Made by a program: the position numbers and the translations under genes
Source: DATEFF01 sp964586395
GTDB taxonomy: Bacteria; Patescibacteriota; Saccharimonadia; Saccharimonadales; EFPC-124
Length of the DNA: 20,539 bases
Direction: 5' to 3'
NCBI GenBank assembly: GCA_964586395.1
Contig: CAZPGP010000018.1
Location: 1 to 20,539 of the forward strand
Notes under the pieces: model-generated
Databases searched by the model: none
What the model was told of the DNA's origin: nothing
The model's input: only the letters and a program-made list of their open reading frames with translations
Shown: positions 6,292 to 14,018 of the stretch, piece by piece
Layout: every line of letters begins with the position of its first letter
How positions within the stretch are numbered: the first letter of the stretch is position 1

Positions 6292-9200
6292 AATTGACAC
6301 GTTCCATTATTTGTATTCCCCCCGGTCCCGAACTCCCAGTGCCAGGGTTCTGGCTTGCTGCCGCCAGGTTCAGCCCAGGCAGGGTGCATCCAGCCGAAGG
6401 TTTGGGCGTTGGATTTCATCCAGTTGTATTCTGTGCTCCCGAAGTTGTTGATATTTGTACTAAGGTCGAGAGCTTGACCGCAGCCGTGGTTAGACGTACC
6501 CGGCTCGGCGCATAGGTCGCCCTTCTCTTGCTTACATTTAACTTGCTGCTCGTAGTTGCGGTAACTGTCGGTGACGCCGATGTTCTTGCCCAAGGCTGTC
6601 TTGAAGGCTTCGTTCATGGCACCAAACTTGTCGGCTGCATCACAGCGGAGCTTTTGGCCAGGCCATTCGCTGCCGAGGTCGCAAAGGTCGCCTTCTGGAA
6701 TCTTGCCGTTTTCGTAGGTGTTGCCTTTTAGCTCAGTTGGGGCCGCGCCTTCATCGAGGCCAAGAGTGCCTTCGATGCTGTCCTTTTCGGAGCTTTCGTT
6801 TGAGTTGTTAGTCTGGTAGAAGCGGAAGTATCGGAACTTATCGTCGTTGCTGAAGCACCATCGCGTGTCGATGTCAGCGGTTACTTCAGTGCCACCACCG
6901 TCAGGTGATATTGGCTCAACACCTTCGGTACAGCTGGCGTTGTACTTTTTAGCGTCGTCACTCTTTAGCTCGCCTGATTCTGGGTCGGCGTGGCCATTAT
7001 CGAACATCCACTTGTCGACGAGTTCAGGGTCGAATTTAGGATCGTCGATGACTTCCTTTTTCTCACCCGGTATAGGGTTACAGCTGGCGTCTACGGCGAG
7101 GTTGACGGCTGAATAGTCTTCGTCTGCACAGAACTGACCGCCCTTGGCGATGTCGCTCTGTGCGCTGGCACCATTCGTGAGGATGCTGCCGAGCGACGAA
7201 CTGAACAAGCTGAATGGTGATGTTACGACGGATGCCACCGTTTGCAGAGCGCCCTGGCTCAAAGGAGATGCAGCGATCGGCGCAACAGCGAGCGCAAGTT
7301 TGGACGGGATAGAGTTGGCGCTCTCCATTGAGAATGGACTCTTACCGTAGTTATCGACTTTTGCCTGGAAGGCCATTGCCTGATTTGTTTCCATTTCGAC
7401 GGTAGCTGCGTCGGCAGTTGTCAACACGCGTTCGCCGTTGGCTCGTCCAGCAAAGTTACCGAAGGCGCCTAGGCCTGCACCGATAGCGTTGCCTGCCCCG
7501 TATCCGCCTTCTGGGTCGGTTGGGTCAGGAGCAACTGTGCCCGCAGCGTACTGAATCAGGAGCGGTGTGACGTATGCCACAAGAACCGAGACGATCATAC
7601 CGATCGCAGCGCCGGCCACGACGCCTCCTACCGAGAGCGAACCACCACTGAAGATGCTAAGCGTTAGTCCGGCAACTGCCATGGCTGCTTGGCCGTACCA
7701 ACTCTGAACGTGCTTACAGGTCGATTTGTTGGCGCCAACGGCTTCGAATGTTTTCTTGGCTCCCTGCATAAACTTCAAGAAGGAAGAGCCGTTCGTGAAC
7801 CGCGCGAGGCCGCGTTGGTCTGCGACTTTACCTTGGGATATTAGGTTGAAACCCTCGGATTGGAAGAACGTTTTGCCGTAGCTATCTTTTCGGTTACTTG
7901 GTTTGAGCAGAATAGCCATGAGGAAGGCAATCTCCGGTCCGGCCGAGTCCCCTACCTTTACCTTGTCAGCGATGGTCATAAATAATGCAGCGTACTTAAT
8001 GAGCGCGATTGCTTTATATATCTTGGCACCGAACACCACTGCACGAATAAGTTGGTAGCCACTACAGGCTTTGTCGATGGCGGCGAATACGCCCAAGACT
8101 GCGCCCTTAATACCGCCCTTTAATAGACCGTTGGCAACGTCGCCTGCCCTATCTGGTGAGAGGTCAAGATTGGTTGTGTCAGGGATAACGGATGGTGGTC
8201 TATCGAATCCACTGCTCGTCAGGCGTTCACGTTCCTGTTGGGCCGCCTCGTTAATACTATCGTCAACGCCAGCAATTTTCTTGGCTTCCTCGCCATCTTG
8301 TTCACCACCCGGCGGTGCTTTCATGGCTTTTTCGGTATCGTTGCCGTCGCCGTAGATGCTCTGTCGGAAGTTCTTGGTTTTCTCCTTGTCGTCTGCACCC
8401 TCAATGACGCGGTTGCGCAACACTTTAAACTTGTCGAACACTAACTTAAGTGTCGTTTTGCCGCGCATAAACATGGATTTTGGCTTCGCCACGTTATCCA
8501 TTTGGGCACGGAATTTCACGTTCTCGCCGTAGTGCGTTTCGAATGAATCCGCGGTGATGCGGACCTTATTTCCCTCGACATCCGTCGTGTTAAAGGCCTT
8601 GATGTATTGCTTGTTGCCAACCTTTTCTACCTCTGGATTGAGGCCGGCATCTTTGAACTTCTGAATGGCTTTGTCGTTCACACCCTGCTTGAATCGACAC
8701 TTCGTGCCGGTATTGCAGTTGGCATCTGCCTGGAAGTACTTCTTTTGCATGTACTTGGCGGTTCGTTTGCTGTAGTAGCTGTTGTTGTTGCGGTTTGCCC
8801 AGTCGGTCCCGAGCTCTTTCAGGTGTATCAAGGCACCGCTCAAGACTGCTGGAATGGCAGCTGCTATGGTTACCATCATGGTAACGAGACTACCCAGAAG
8901 CCATTGATTAGCTCGTTTCTTGAGCATGTTCTTGGGGTTAAAGCGACCGCCACCTCCACTACTGGGAGGTTGTTGTTGCTGCTGACCGCCGCCGCTGACA
9001 TTGGTGTCCCAGCTTGGCGCTGCTTCGCGTTCGGCTACAGAGCGGCCGTCGCGCGACCAAGTCTGTGGTTGGTCGGTGCCGGTGCTCGCCTGTTCTGTCG
9101 AGCTATTTGCACGAGCCTGTTCACGTTCGTGCTCGAAGCCAAAGTCTTGCTCATATTGCTGATCGCCCGGGTTGTGGGCGTCAGTTTGTGACATTTGTGG

Positions 9201-9347
9201 AGCAGAGTTGCCGTACGTGAAATTACGAGGCCTATTATCGCTTGGTCGCGTGCTGCCGCTCGGGCCACCCGGCCGAGTGCTGCCTGATCTACCTCTGCTA
9301 CCGCTTCGTTGACCAGCGCCCGGACGATTTTTTTGTGCAGGTGGCAT
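6288..9347 (-). CDS. Large membrane protein with C-terminal VanY-type (M15) peptidase domain
   Basis: The 1019-aa product has a Gly/Ser/Gln-rich, probably disordered N-terminus (1-140) and a hydrophobic helix at about 148-175. Further membrane-like blocks lie at about 412-460 and 552-605, with a long loop between. The last 130 residues form a VanY-like D-Ala-D-Ala carboxypeptidase domain: TDSYRNYEQQ, then SNHGCGQALDL with zinc ligands His954 and Asp961, and PEPWHWEF with catalytic Glu1000 and zinc ligand His1003. All expected catalytic residues are present. It sits 9 bp after VirB4, with AGGAG overlapping the VirB4 stop, and overlaps the next hydrolase gene. The multi-helix middle could be a second VirB6-like channel subunit, but I cannot assign it. 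A peptidase fused to such a membrane body is unusual. Confidence 0.87.
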   Translation of the reverse strand: MPPAQKNRPGAGQRSGSRGRSGSTRPGGPSGSTRPSDNRPRNFTYGNSAPQMSQTDAHNPGDQQYEQDFGFEHEREQARANSSTEQASTGTDQPQTWSRDGRSVAEREAAPSWDTNVSGGGQQQQQPPSSGGGGRFNPKNMLKKRANQWLLGSLVTMMVTIAAAIPAVLSGALIHLKELGTDWANRNNNSYYSKRTAKYMQKKYFQADANCNTGTKCRFKQGVNDKAIQKFKDAGLNPEVEKVGNKQYIKAFNTTDVEGNKVRITADSFETHYGENVKFRAQMDNVAKPKSMFMRGKTTLKLVFDKFKVLRNRVIEGADDKEKTKNFRQSIYGDGNDTEKAMKAPPGGEQDGEEAKKIAGVDDSINEAAQQERERLTSSGFDRPPSVIPDTTNLDLSPDRAGDVANGLLKGGIKGAVLGVFAAIDKACSGYQLIRAVVFGAKIYKAIALIKYAALFMTIADKVKVGDSAGPEIAFLMAILLKPSNRKDSYGKTFFQSEGFNLISQGKVADQRGLARFTNGSSFLKFMQGAKKTFEAVGANKSTCKHVQSWYGQAAMAVAGLTLSIFSGGSLSVGGVVAGAAIGMIVSVLVAYVTPLLIQYAAGTVAPDPTDPEGGYGAGNAIGAGLGAFGNFAGRANGERVLTTADAATVEMETNQAMAFQAKVDNYGKSPFSMESANSIPSKLALAVAPIAASPLSQGALQTVASVVTSPFSLFSSSLGSILTNGASAQSDIAKGGQFCADEDYSAVNLAVDASCNPIPGEKKEVIDDPKFDPELVDKWMFDNGHADPESGELKSDDAKKYNASCTEGVEPISPDGGGTEVTADIDTRWCFSNDDKFRYFRFYQTNNSNESSEKDSIEGTLGLDEGAAPTELKGNTYENGKIPEGDLCDLGSEWPGQKLRCDAADKFGAMNEAFKTALGKNIGVTDSYRNYEQQVKCKQEKGDLCAEPGTSNHGCGQALDLSTNINNFGSTEYNWMKSNAQTFGWMHPAWAEPGGSKPEPWHWEFGTGGNTNNGTCQL

Positions 9348-9356
9348 CGTTTACTC

Positions 9357-11285
9357 CTAGAGATTACCTTGGTTGGGTTGGTTGACGTCCACGTAGCCTT
9401 GGTCGGCCATTGGAGGTTGCGTTGGCTGTTGATCCTGCCGGTCATAGATATTCTGCAGCTGCTGCACCTGGGCAGGGTTGGTTGTGATGAGCGATGTTTC
9501 GGTTGGACTTGCGATAATTTGCATATGCACGTGGTTCTGACCAGCAAAGAAGAGTCCTTGCCCTACCGGAAATTGGGCTAAGCGCTTCCTTTCCTCGTCG
9601 GTTAACTTAAACACCTCGGCCAGCACGTCAACTGCTGATGTCGATTGCTTCAATAATAGCTGCATTGAGGCGTTCGCGACAATAGCTCGGCCCATTTTGC
9701 TGCCCATAAAGTCTTCGACGTCCTGCGTAATCGTAGTCAGGCCCAAGTAATATTTACGAGCTCGCTTAGCGAGGCTGAACAGGAAGTTCGCGGAGTCGTC
9801 GTACTTCATCAACTGCCAGGCCTCGTCCACGATCAGGAGGCGCTTGCGCTTGTCGGCACGAGTCTTGTTCCAGATGTAGCTCAGCACGATGTACATCGCG
9901 ACTGGTCGGAGCTCATCCTCGAGGTCGCGGATGTTAAAGACGACCATCGAGTTGTTGATGTCGACGTTGGACTGTTGGCTGAAGATGCCTGCGAATGTAC
10001 CTGTGGTGTATTTTCGCAGACGTTGAGCTAATTGCGGGCCGGTGCCAGCCATGTGCAGGAGTGTCTCGTAGAGGTCGATGATAGTTGGGGCCACCGAGTT
10101 GTGTGTCAGCGGGTCGCTGGTGATACCGGCGCGAGCGTAGGTATCGATGAGCGCTTGGTCAAGGTCAGCCTCTTCCACGGGGCTCAGTGCTGGCATCGCC
10201 ATGCCGTTCTGGGCCATCTGCGCACCACCCATCATCAGACGCAGCAGACCGTGCAGGGTGATGAGGTTGGCGCGGAGGGCGTCCTCGGCTTCTTCATTCT
10301 CTATAACGCGCGGTAGGTCGAATGGGTTGATTCGCGTCTCGGAGTTGAGCGCCAGGTGCACATAGCTACCACCAACCGCTTCACATAGTCGCTGGTATTC
10401 GTTTTCTGGGTCGACGATGATAATCTCGGCACCCATCATCATACTTCGCAAAGCTTCGAGCTTCACGGTGAATGACTTACCTGCACCAGACTTCGCAAAG
10501 ACAACCATGTTGGCGTTTTCGAGCGAGAACCGGTCAAAGATAACCAGGCCGTTGTTGTGCATGTTGATGCCGTACAGCACGCCCTTTTCCTGCGTCAGGT
10601 CGGCGCTGGTGAACGGGAAGCTGGTGCTGAGCGCACCGGTGTTCATGTTGTGGCGAATTTGCAGCTGGTCAACCATCTGTGGGACAAGCGAGTTCAGGCT
10701 TTGCTCCATCTGTGATGACGCAACTTTACTAAAGACAAGCTGCTGACCAAGGATCGTCTCGATCTTGTGTTGTACGAAAGCGATCTCGTCGAGACTGTCG
10801 CCATATACCGTCACATACAGACCAAAGCGGAAGAAGCGTTCGCTACCAACCTGTAGCTGGTCGCGCAGCTCTTCTGCGTCCTGGATTGCCGCTTCGAGAC
10901 CTGGGTCGCGAACCTTACCGCGCTCTTGGTTGATGGCGATACTGGCTTCCAGCTGACCTACCTTCTTGCGGAGGTTGTTCAGGATGACCTGACTTTCAAC
11001 TGGGTAGATGAACATACTGACGTCGATAACTTCGTCGATGTTGATGATTGGGCTCAACCAACCGGTATAGATCTGGCGTGGGTAGCCGTACACATATATA
11101 GTGCGCGCGTAACGGGTTCCAAGTCGGAAATGGCCGGCCTGAATCTCGAGTGAGCTTGGGGCGATGATATCACGAAGTGTGGTAATGCCTCGCAGGAACT
11201 CCTGCTCGATCTCTTGTTGTTCTCGCTGACGCTGCTGCTCGGCAATTGCAACCGGGTCGTTCTTCTTACCGCCAAATAATCCCAT
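9357..11285 (-). CDS. virB4: VirB4/TraC-family T4SS ATPase
   Basis: VirB4 is the conserved motor ATPase of type IV secretion systems, acting at the inner face of the membrane in substrate transfer and pilus assembly. This 642-aa protein has an N-terminal domain (about 30-230) and the family core: Walker A AKSGAGKSFT (264-273), the following IIIVDPENEY (288-297), NPFDLPR (320-326), and Walker B RLLIVDEAW (482-490). ITQDVEDF (519-526) fits the conserved Gln motif. The tail (605-642) is Gln/Pro-rich. Its start codon overlaps the stop of the preceding gene by one base (TAATG), pointing to translational coupling with that partner. The gene symbol is given by family; the protein belongs to the Gram-positive/CPR branch rather than to the Agrobacterium one. 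Confidence 0.95.
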   Translation of the reverse strand: MGLFGGKKNDPVAIAEQQRQREQQEIEQEFLRGITTLRDIIAPSSLEIQAGHFRLGTRYARTIYVYGYPRQIYTGWLSPIINIDEVIDVSMFIYPVESQVILNNLRKKVGQLEASIAINQERGKVRDPGLEAAIQDAEELRDQLQVGSERFFRFGLYVTVYGDSLDEIAFVQHKIETILGQQLVFSKVASSQMEQSLNSLVPQMVDQLQIRHNMNTGALSTSFPFTSADLTQEKGVLYGINMHNNGLVIFDRFSLENANMVVFAKSGAGKSFTVKLEALRSMMMGAEIIIVDPENEYQRLCEAVGGSYVHLALNSETRINPFDLPRVIENEEAEDALRANLITLHGLLRLMMGGAQMAQNGMAMPALSPVEEADLDQALIDTYARAGITSDPLTHNSVAPTIIDLYETLLHMAGTGPQLAQRLRKYTTGTFAGIFSQQSNVDINNSMVVFNIRDLEDELRPVAMYIVLSYIWNKTRADKRKRLLIVDEAWQLMKYDDSANFLFSLAKRARKYYLGLTTITQDVEDFMGSKMGRAIVANASMQLLLKQSTSAVDVLAEVFKLTDEERKRLAQFPVGQGLFFAGQNHVHMQIIASPTETSLITTNPAQVQQLQNIYDRQDQQPTQPPMADQGYVDVNQPNQGNL

Positions 11286-12217
11286 TACATTACCTCCCTA
11301 TCCAGATGTGGCTGTGATGCTTGGCCTGAACCTTTAGTGATGATCGGTGCGTTCAGGTTGCTAAAATCACCCAACGGCTCGCGCACGGCGGTGTCGGGGT
11401 TGTAAACGTTGTAGTAGAGCTCGCCCAATTCCTTGGTGCTGAGCTGAGAGCTGCGAATACCGATCTGCATCAGACCGTTGATTGCTGTTTGGACGCGGTT
11501 TCGGACTTCGTCCTTGGCTTTATTGTAGGTGGCCTCATCGATACGAATACGCTGCTGTTGAGTGCCACCAAAGATACTGCCCAGCATGTTCTTGCTCTGG
11601 CTGACGGCGCTGTTGACGTCACCTGCTGGGTAGTAAGGGATAACGATGAAGAAGCTCTTGTCCATAATGTTCGTCTCTTGAGCAAGCGCGCTAATGAACG
11701 CAATGTAGTCATCCATCAGGACACCCAGAAGCATGTTGTCTTGGTCGCGACGAATGCGCTCCAGCAGGTCCAAGTACGGGCCGATGTCGACCTTCTGTGA
11801 GCGGATCATAATCTGGATTGGGAAATAGAGTGAGTTGAGGAAGTTCTGGTAACTATACTCTACCGCTTCACGCTCACGCTCGCTCATGAGGTCAAAGTTA
11901 ATAGACCGACAGGCGATGACGGCGCGCATACTGCCGTCGTTCATAATAGCCATGCCATCGCGTAGCTCGGCAATGAGTAGTGAGTTCTGTGAACTATTTG
12001 GGTTACGAGGTGGAGGCGCTGGCAATCCGCGCTGCACTCCCCCTCCTGGTCCGCCAACGACAGGCGCTTGCTGTGGCATTGGCGCTTGGTATGCAGGTGG
12101 CGTCGCGGCAAAGCCCGTCACTTCAGTCAAAGGTTGCGGTACGACAGGAGCACCGGCTGGTTGAGCAGGCTGCTGCTGTGGCATCTGTGGTTGCATATTT
12201 GGTTGCTGCGGTTGCAT
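11285..12217 (-). CDS. TraC/VirB4 N-terminal-domain-like T4SS protein
   Basis: The 310-aa protein has a Pro/Gln-rich low-complexity N-terminus (1-78). A folded region then begins SLLIAELRDGMAIMNDGSMR and includes REREAVEYSYQNFLNSL and KSFFIVIPYY. This resembles the N-terminal, non-ATPase part of TraC/VirB4 proteins. In Gram-positive and CPR T4SS loci this part is often a separate gene just before the ATPase, as here, with a 1-bp overlap. No Walker motif is present. It probably docks the VirB4 motor to the membrane complex; this is inferred from position. An AGGTGA lies 8 nt before the ATG, and 40 bp separate it from the PrgI-family gene upstream. Confidence 0.8.
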   Translation of the reverse strand: MQPQQPNMQPQMPQQQPAQPAGAPVVPQPLTEVTGFAATPPAYQAPMPQQAPVVGGPGGGVQRGLPAPPPRNPNSSQNSLLIAELRDGMAIMNDGSMRAVIACRSINFDLMSEREREAVEYSYQNFLNSLYFPIQIMIRSQKVDIGPYLDLLERIRRDQDNMLLGVLMDDYIAFISALAQETNIMDKSFFIVIPYYPAGDVNSAVSQSKNMLGSIFGGTQQQRIRIDEATYNKAKDEVRNRVQTAINGLMQIGIRSSQLSTKELGELYYNVYNPDTAVREPLGDFSNLNAPIITKGSGQASQPHLDREVM

Positions 12218-12257
12218 TCCTAAGTCACCTACCCTAACTTACCTCACCCCTTAAGCA

Positions 12258-13295
12258 TCAGTGGAGCTTAATCACTACTTCACCTTCGTCTCCGTCTTGG
12301 AGTCGATGCGCCTCATTTGCGATCGCGCTGATGCTGAGATCGTTATTACTTGCAAGCCTCATTATATCAGGCGAGACCGTCTGTGTCAGCGGTTTGGCTG
12401 GCGCTGGTTCTTCGGCTTTTTGCAACGGCTGAATCGGTGATGCAGTTGGCGTAGGAACATGATATGGTGATACGACTTTTTGGTGGATGGCGTTGGGGTA
12501 CGGGTTAAATCGTGGCGCTGGCGTGTTGCCATCTGGCGGCGGTGTGGCCGATGGCGACGGAGGCGTCGGAGCAAATACCGCGGCGCTTGGCGGCGTTTGG
12601 AACTGGCGACTCAATACATCGTCGTATGGATTGTTGGCGTAGTCCTGATGCGCAACACCACCTGGTTGGGCCGGAGCGGGAGCCGCCGGCGCTGCTGCGG
12701 CTGGAGCCGGCTGTGTCATACGCTGGACCAGGGCCTGGCGATTCTCTTGAGTCTTCTTGGCTAGCAGTGTATCGAATGATTTCGCGAGGTCGGCGTGGTC
12801 GTCCATGATGTCAAAAGCATTGGCGGCTTCGGCGGCGACACCCGCAGAGATGCTTTCGTTGGTCTTATTAACGCCCTTCAATGACCAGCCACGGCTGTCC
12901 ATGACGCGCGCTAGGTAGTCAAGGCGTTGCTGGGCTACTTCTTGGTCGAAGTCCTTGGTCAGTGAGCGTTCTTGGGCGGGTGGCGTGGTGATCTCGATGT
13001 GGCTGGCCGCGCCTTCTGGGTCCCACATGCGGCGCTTTGGCTTGAAGTAGAAGCGGATGACCGCCAGTAGGTACGTCTCCATCGGCTGATCCTTGCGGAG
13101 CGGCAGCGCGAGCGCGCCAAACAGCAGGATGATCGGGAACACAATAATAGCAAGTGGCAACAGAACCTGCGCCAGCAGGAAGCCCACAAACCCAGAGATC
13201 GCCACAACTATCAGATAGATAAACTGGCGAAAACTAAATGGACCGATCAGTTTGTCTTCGGCCTCAACATCTTGAGGAACTTTATATACAGCCAC
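12258..13295 (-). CDS. PrgI-family T4SS membrane protein with long C-terminal tail
   Basis: The first 90 residues match the PrgI family of Gram-positive T4SS: KVPQDVEAEDKLIGPFSFRQ (5-24) followed by two hydrophobic helices (about 24-43 and 45-66) and FYFKPKRRMWDP (82-93). PrgI proteins are small inner-membrane partners of VirB4 and are thought to occupy the VirB3 position. Family members are usually 100-150 aa; this one is 345 aa. The extra 250 residues are a helical region (about 110-200), then Pro/Ala-rich sequence with proline clusters, ending in a charged EGEVVIKLH. No clear Shine-Dalgarno precedes the ATG. A weak promoter candidate lies just upstream. It heads the group encoding VirB4 and both hydrolases. 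Confidence 0.9.
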   Translation of the reverse strand: MAVYKVPQDVEAEDKLIGPFSFRQFIYLIVVAISGFVGFLLAQVLLPLAIIVFPIILLFGALALPLRKDQPMETYLLAVIRFYFKPKRRMWDPEGAASHIEITTPPAQERSLTKDFDQEVAQQRLDYLARVMDSRGWSLKGVNKTNESISAGVAAEAANAFDIMDDHADLAKSFDTLLAKKTQENRQALVQRMTQPAPAAAAPAAPAPAQPGGVAHQDYANNPYDDVLSRQFQTPPSAAVFAPTPPSPSATPPPDGNTPAPRFNPYPNAIHQKVVSPYHVPTPTASPIQPLQKAEEPAPAKPLTQTVSPDIMRLASNNDLSISAIANEAHRLQDGDEGEVVIKLH

Positions 13296-13321
13296 GCCAT
13301 TATTATGAATGAAGCGTAGGC

Positions 13322-13351
13322 ATTAAACAACTTACGGATGCCCTAAAACAA
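13322..13351 (-). promoter_or_regulatory. Candidate promoter for the PrgI-VirB4 group
   Basis: On the minus strand TTGTTT (13351-13346) and TTTAAT (13327-13322) are separated by 18 bp and would start transcription about 20 nt before the PrgI ATG. The -10 matches five of six consensus bases and the -35 only three. It would restart transcription after the hairpin at 13440-13479. Confidence 0.3.
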
Positions 13352-13439
13352 ACTTTGCTTCGCTTCCCTATCGCCATCGATGCGTGTATGGCCGTTCGAA
13401 TGGATAAGCCATGCCGTATAAGTTCAAGTGCTTCCAGCG

Positions 13440-13479
13440 CCAGCCCGGACGCCGCGATGGTGCTGCGGGTCCGGGCTGG
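13440..13479 (-). terminator. Strong G+C-rich nested hairpin after the 144-aa gene
   Basis: CCAGCCCGGAC (13440-13450) and GTCCGGGCTGG (13469-13479) make a perfect 11-bp stem, with an inner CCGC/GCGG pairing in the loop. It starts 10 nt past the stop codon of the minus-strand 144-aa gene. No T-run follows, so it may block 3' exonucleases or act as a non-canonical terminator. Confidence 0.5.
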
Positions 13480-13489
13480 GGCTGTGTCG

Positions 13490-13924
13490 TCAGCTTCTGG
13501 GGATCGGAACTCGATGTTGGATCAGGAGCTGGAGCAACGCATCCTGGAAGGCTTGGCCGACGAGCAGGTGTTGGTTGAGGAACCCTCCCGGCGTGCTCTC
13601 GCACAGGTGGTGGGCCTCTTCTTGATAGCCCCTGGGGAAGGAGGCATGGCATCGCCATGAGCCATCCGTCGAGACGGTGTAGTCCGTGCGGCCGACGGTG
13701 CCGTTCCAGGTTCGTACTCCACGCAGAGATTGATGTCTCTGTGAACCCGGATTGCCTGCAGTCGCCATTGCCTGGAGGAATGGCTTCACGATCTGATCGG
13801 TGATTTCCTGTCGGTCGCGTTCGATACGTTCTCTGAGTTGCTGTTGGGTCAATGCTGAGTCTGCCGCTTGTTGTGCAGCATCAGTGCGACGTCTTTGCGC
13901 ATCGCTCCATGAGTAGTTGCTCAT
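13490..13924 (-). CDS. Hypothetical 144-aa protein, G+C-rich insertion in the T4SS locus
   Basis: I do not recognise this protein. It starts MSNYSWSDAQRRRTDAAQQA, a charged, helical N-terminal half (to about residue 60), and continues with a Gly/Thr/Trp-bearing stretch (RTWNGTVGRTDYTVSTDG) and a hydrophobic helical end (QAFQDALLQLLIQH). It has no signal peptide or membrane segment. Support for a real gene comes from context: an extended -10 promoter, GAGGAG 7-8 nt before the ATG, and a large hairpin right after the stop. Bases 13501-13740 are about 61% G+C by direct count, at the high end for the window. It has its own transcription signals and sits between VirB6 and PrgI, so it looks like a separate cassette. 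A small ORF on a structured RNA is the alternative. Confidence 0.6.
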   Translation of the reverse strand: MSNYSWSDAQRRRTDAAQQAADSALTQQQLRERIERDRQEITDQIVKPFLQAMATAGNPGSQRHQSLRGVRTWNGTVGRTDYTVSTDGSWRCHASFPRGYQEEAHHLCESTPGGFLNQHLLVGQAFQDALLQLLIQHRVPIPRS

Positions 13925-13952
13925 GCGTCGGCTCCTCTCGTATACCGACGCA
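13924..13952 (-). promoter_or_regulatory. 5' leader hairpin with the ribosome-binding site in its loop
   Basis: TGCGTCGG (13924-13931) and CCGACGCA (13945-13952) form a perfect 8-bp stem. In the minus-strand mRNA the 13-nt loop holds GAGAGGAG and the A of the ATG closes the 3' arm. The likely transcription start falls at or next to its 5' edge, so the mRNA of the 144-aa gene would begin with this hairpin. Confidence 0.55.
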
Positions 13953-13955
13953 GCT

Positions 13956-13984
13956 TTTATATCATGGTTTGCCTAAGTGGTAAA
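13956..13984 (-). promoter_or_regulatory. Extended -10 promoter of the 144-aa gene
   Basis: On the minus strand TTTACC (13984-13979), a 17-bp spacer and TGATATAAA (13964-13956, TGn plus TATAAA) form a good sigma-70-type promoter. It lies between the VirB6 stop and the leader hairpin. Confidence 0.55.
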
Positions 13985-14018
13985 GGCTAAAACGAACTGT
14001 AACGTGGAAGGCGTAAGC

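Noticed and set aside
5605..9220. Plus-strand ORFs of 60-190 aa opposite the T4SS genes
   Set aside because: They are antisense shadows of long, well-supported minus-strand genes.
13368..13660. ORFs of about 100 aa on both strands under and beside the 144-aa gene
   Set aside because: G+C-rich DNA keeps several frames open; only the 144-aa frame has promoter, ribosome-binding site and terminal hairpin in the right places.
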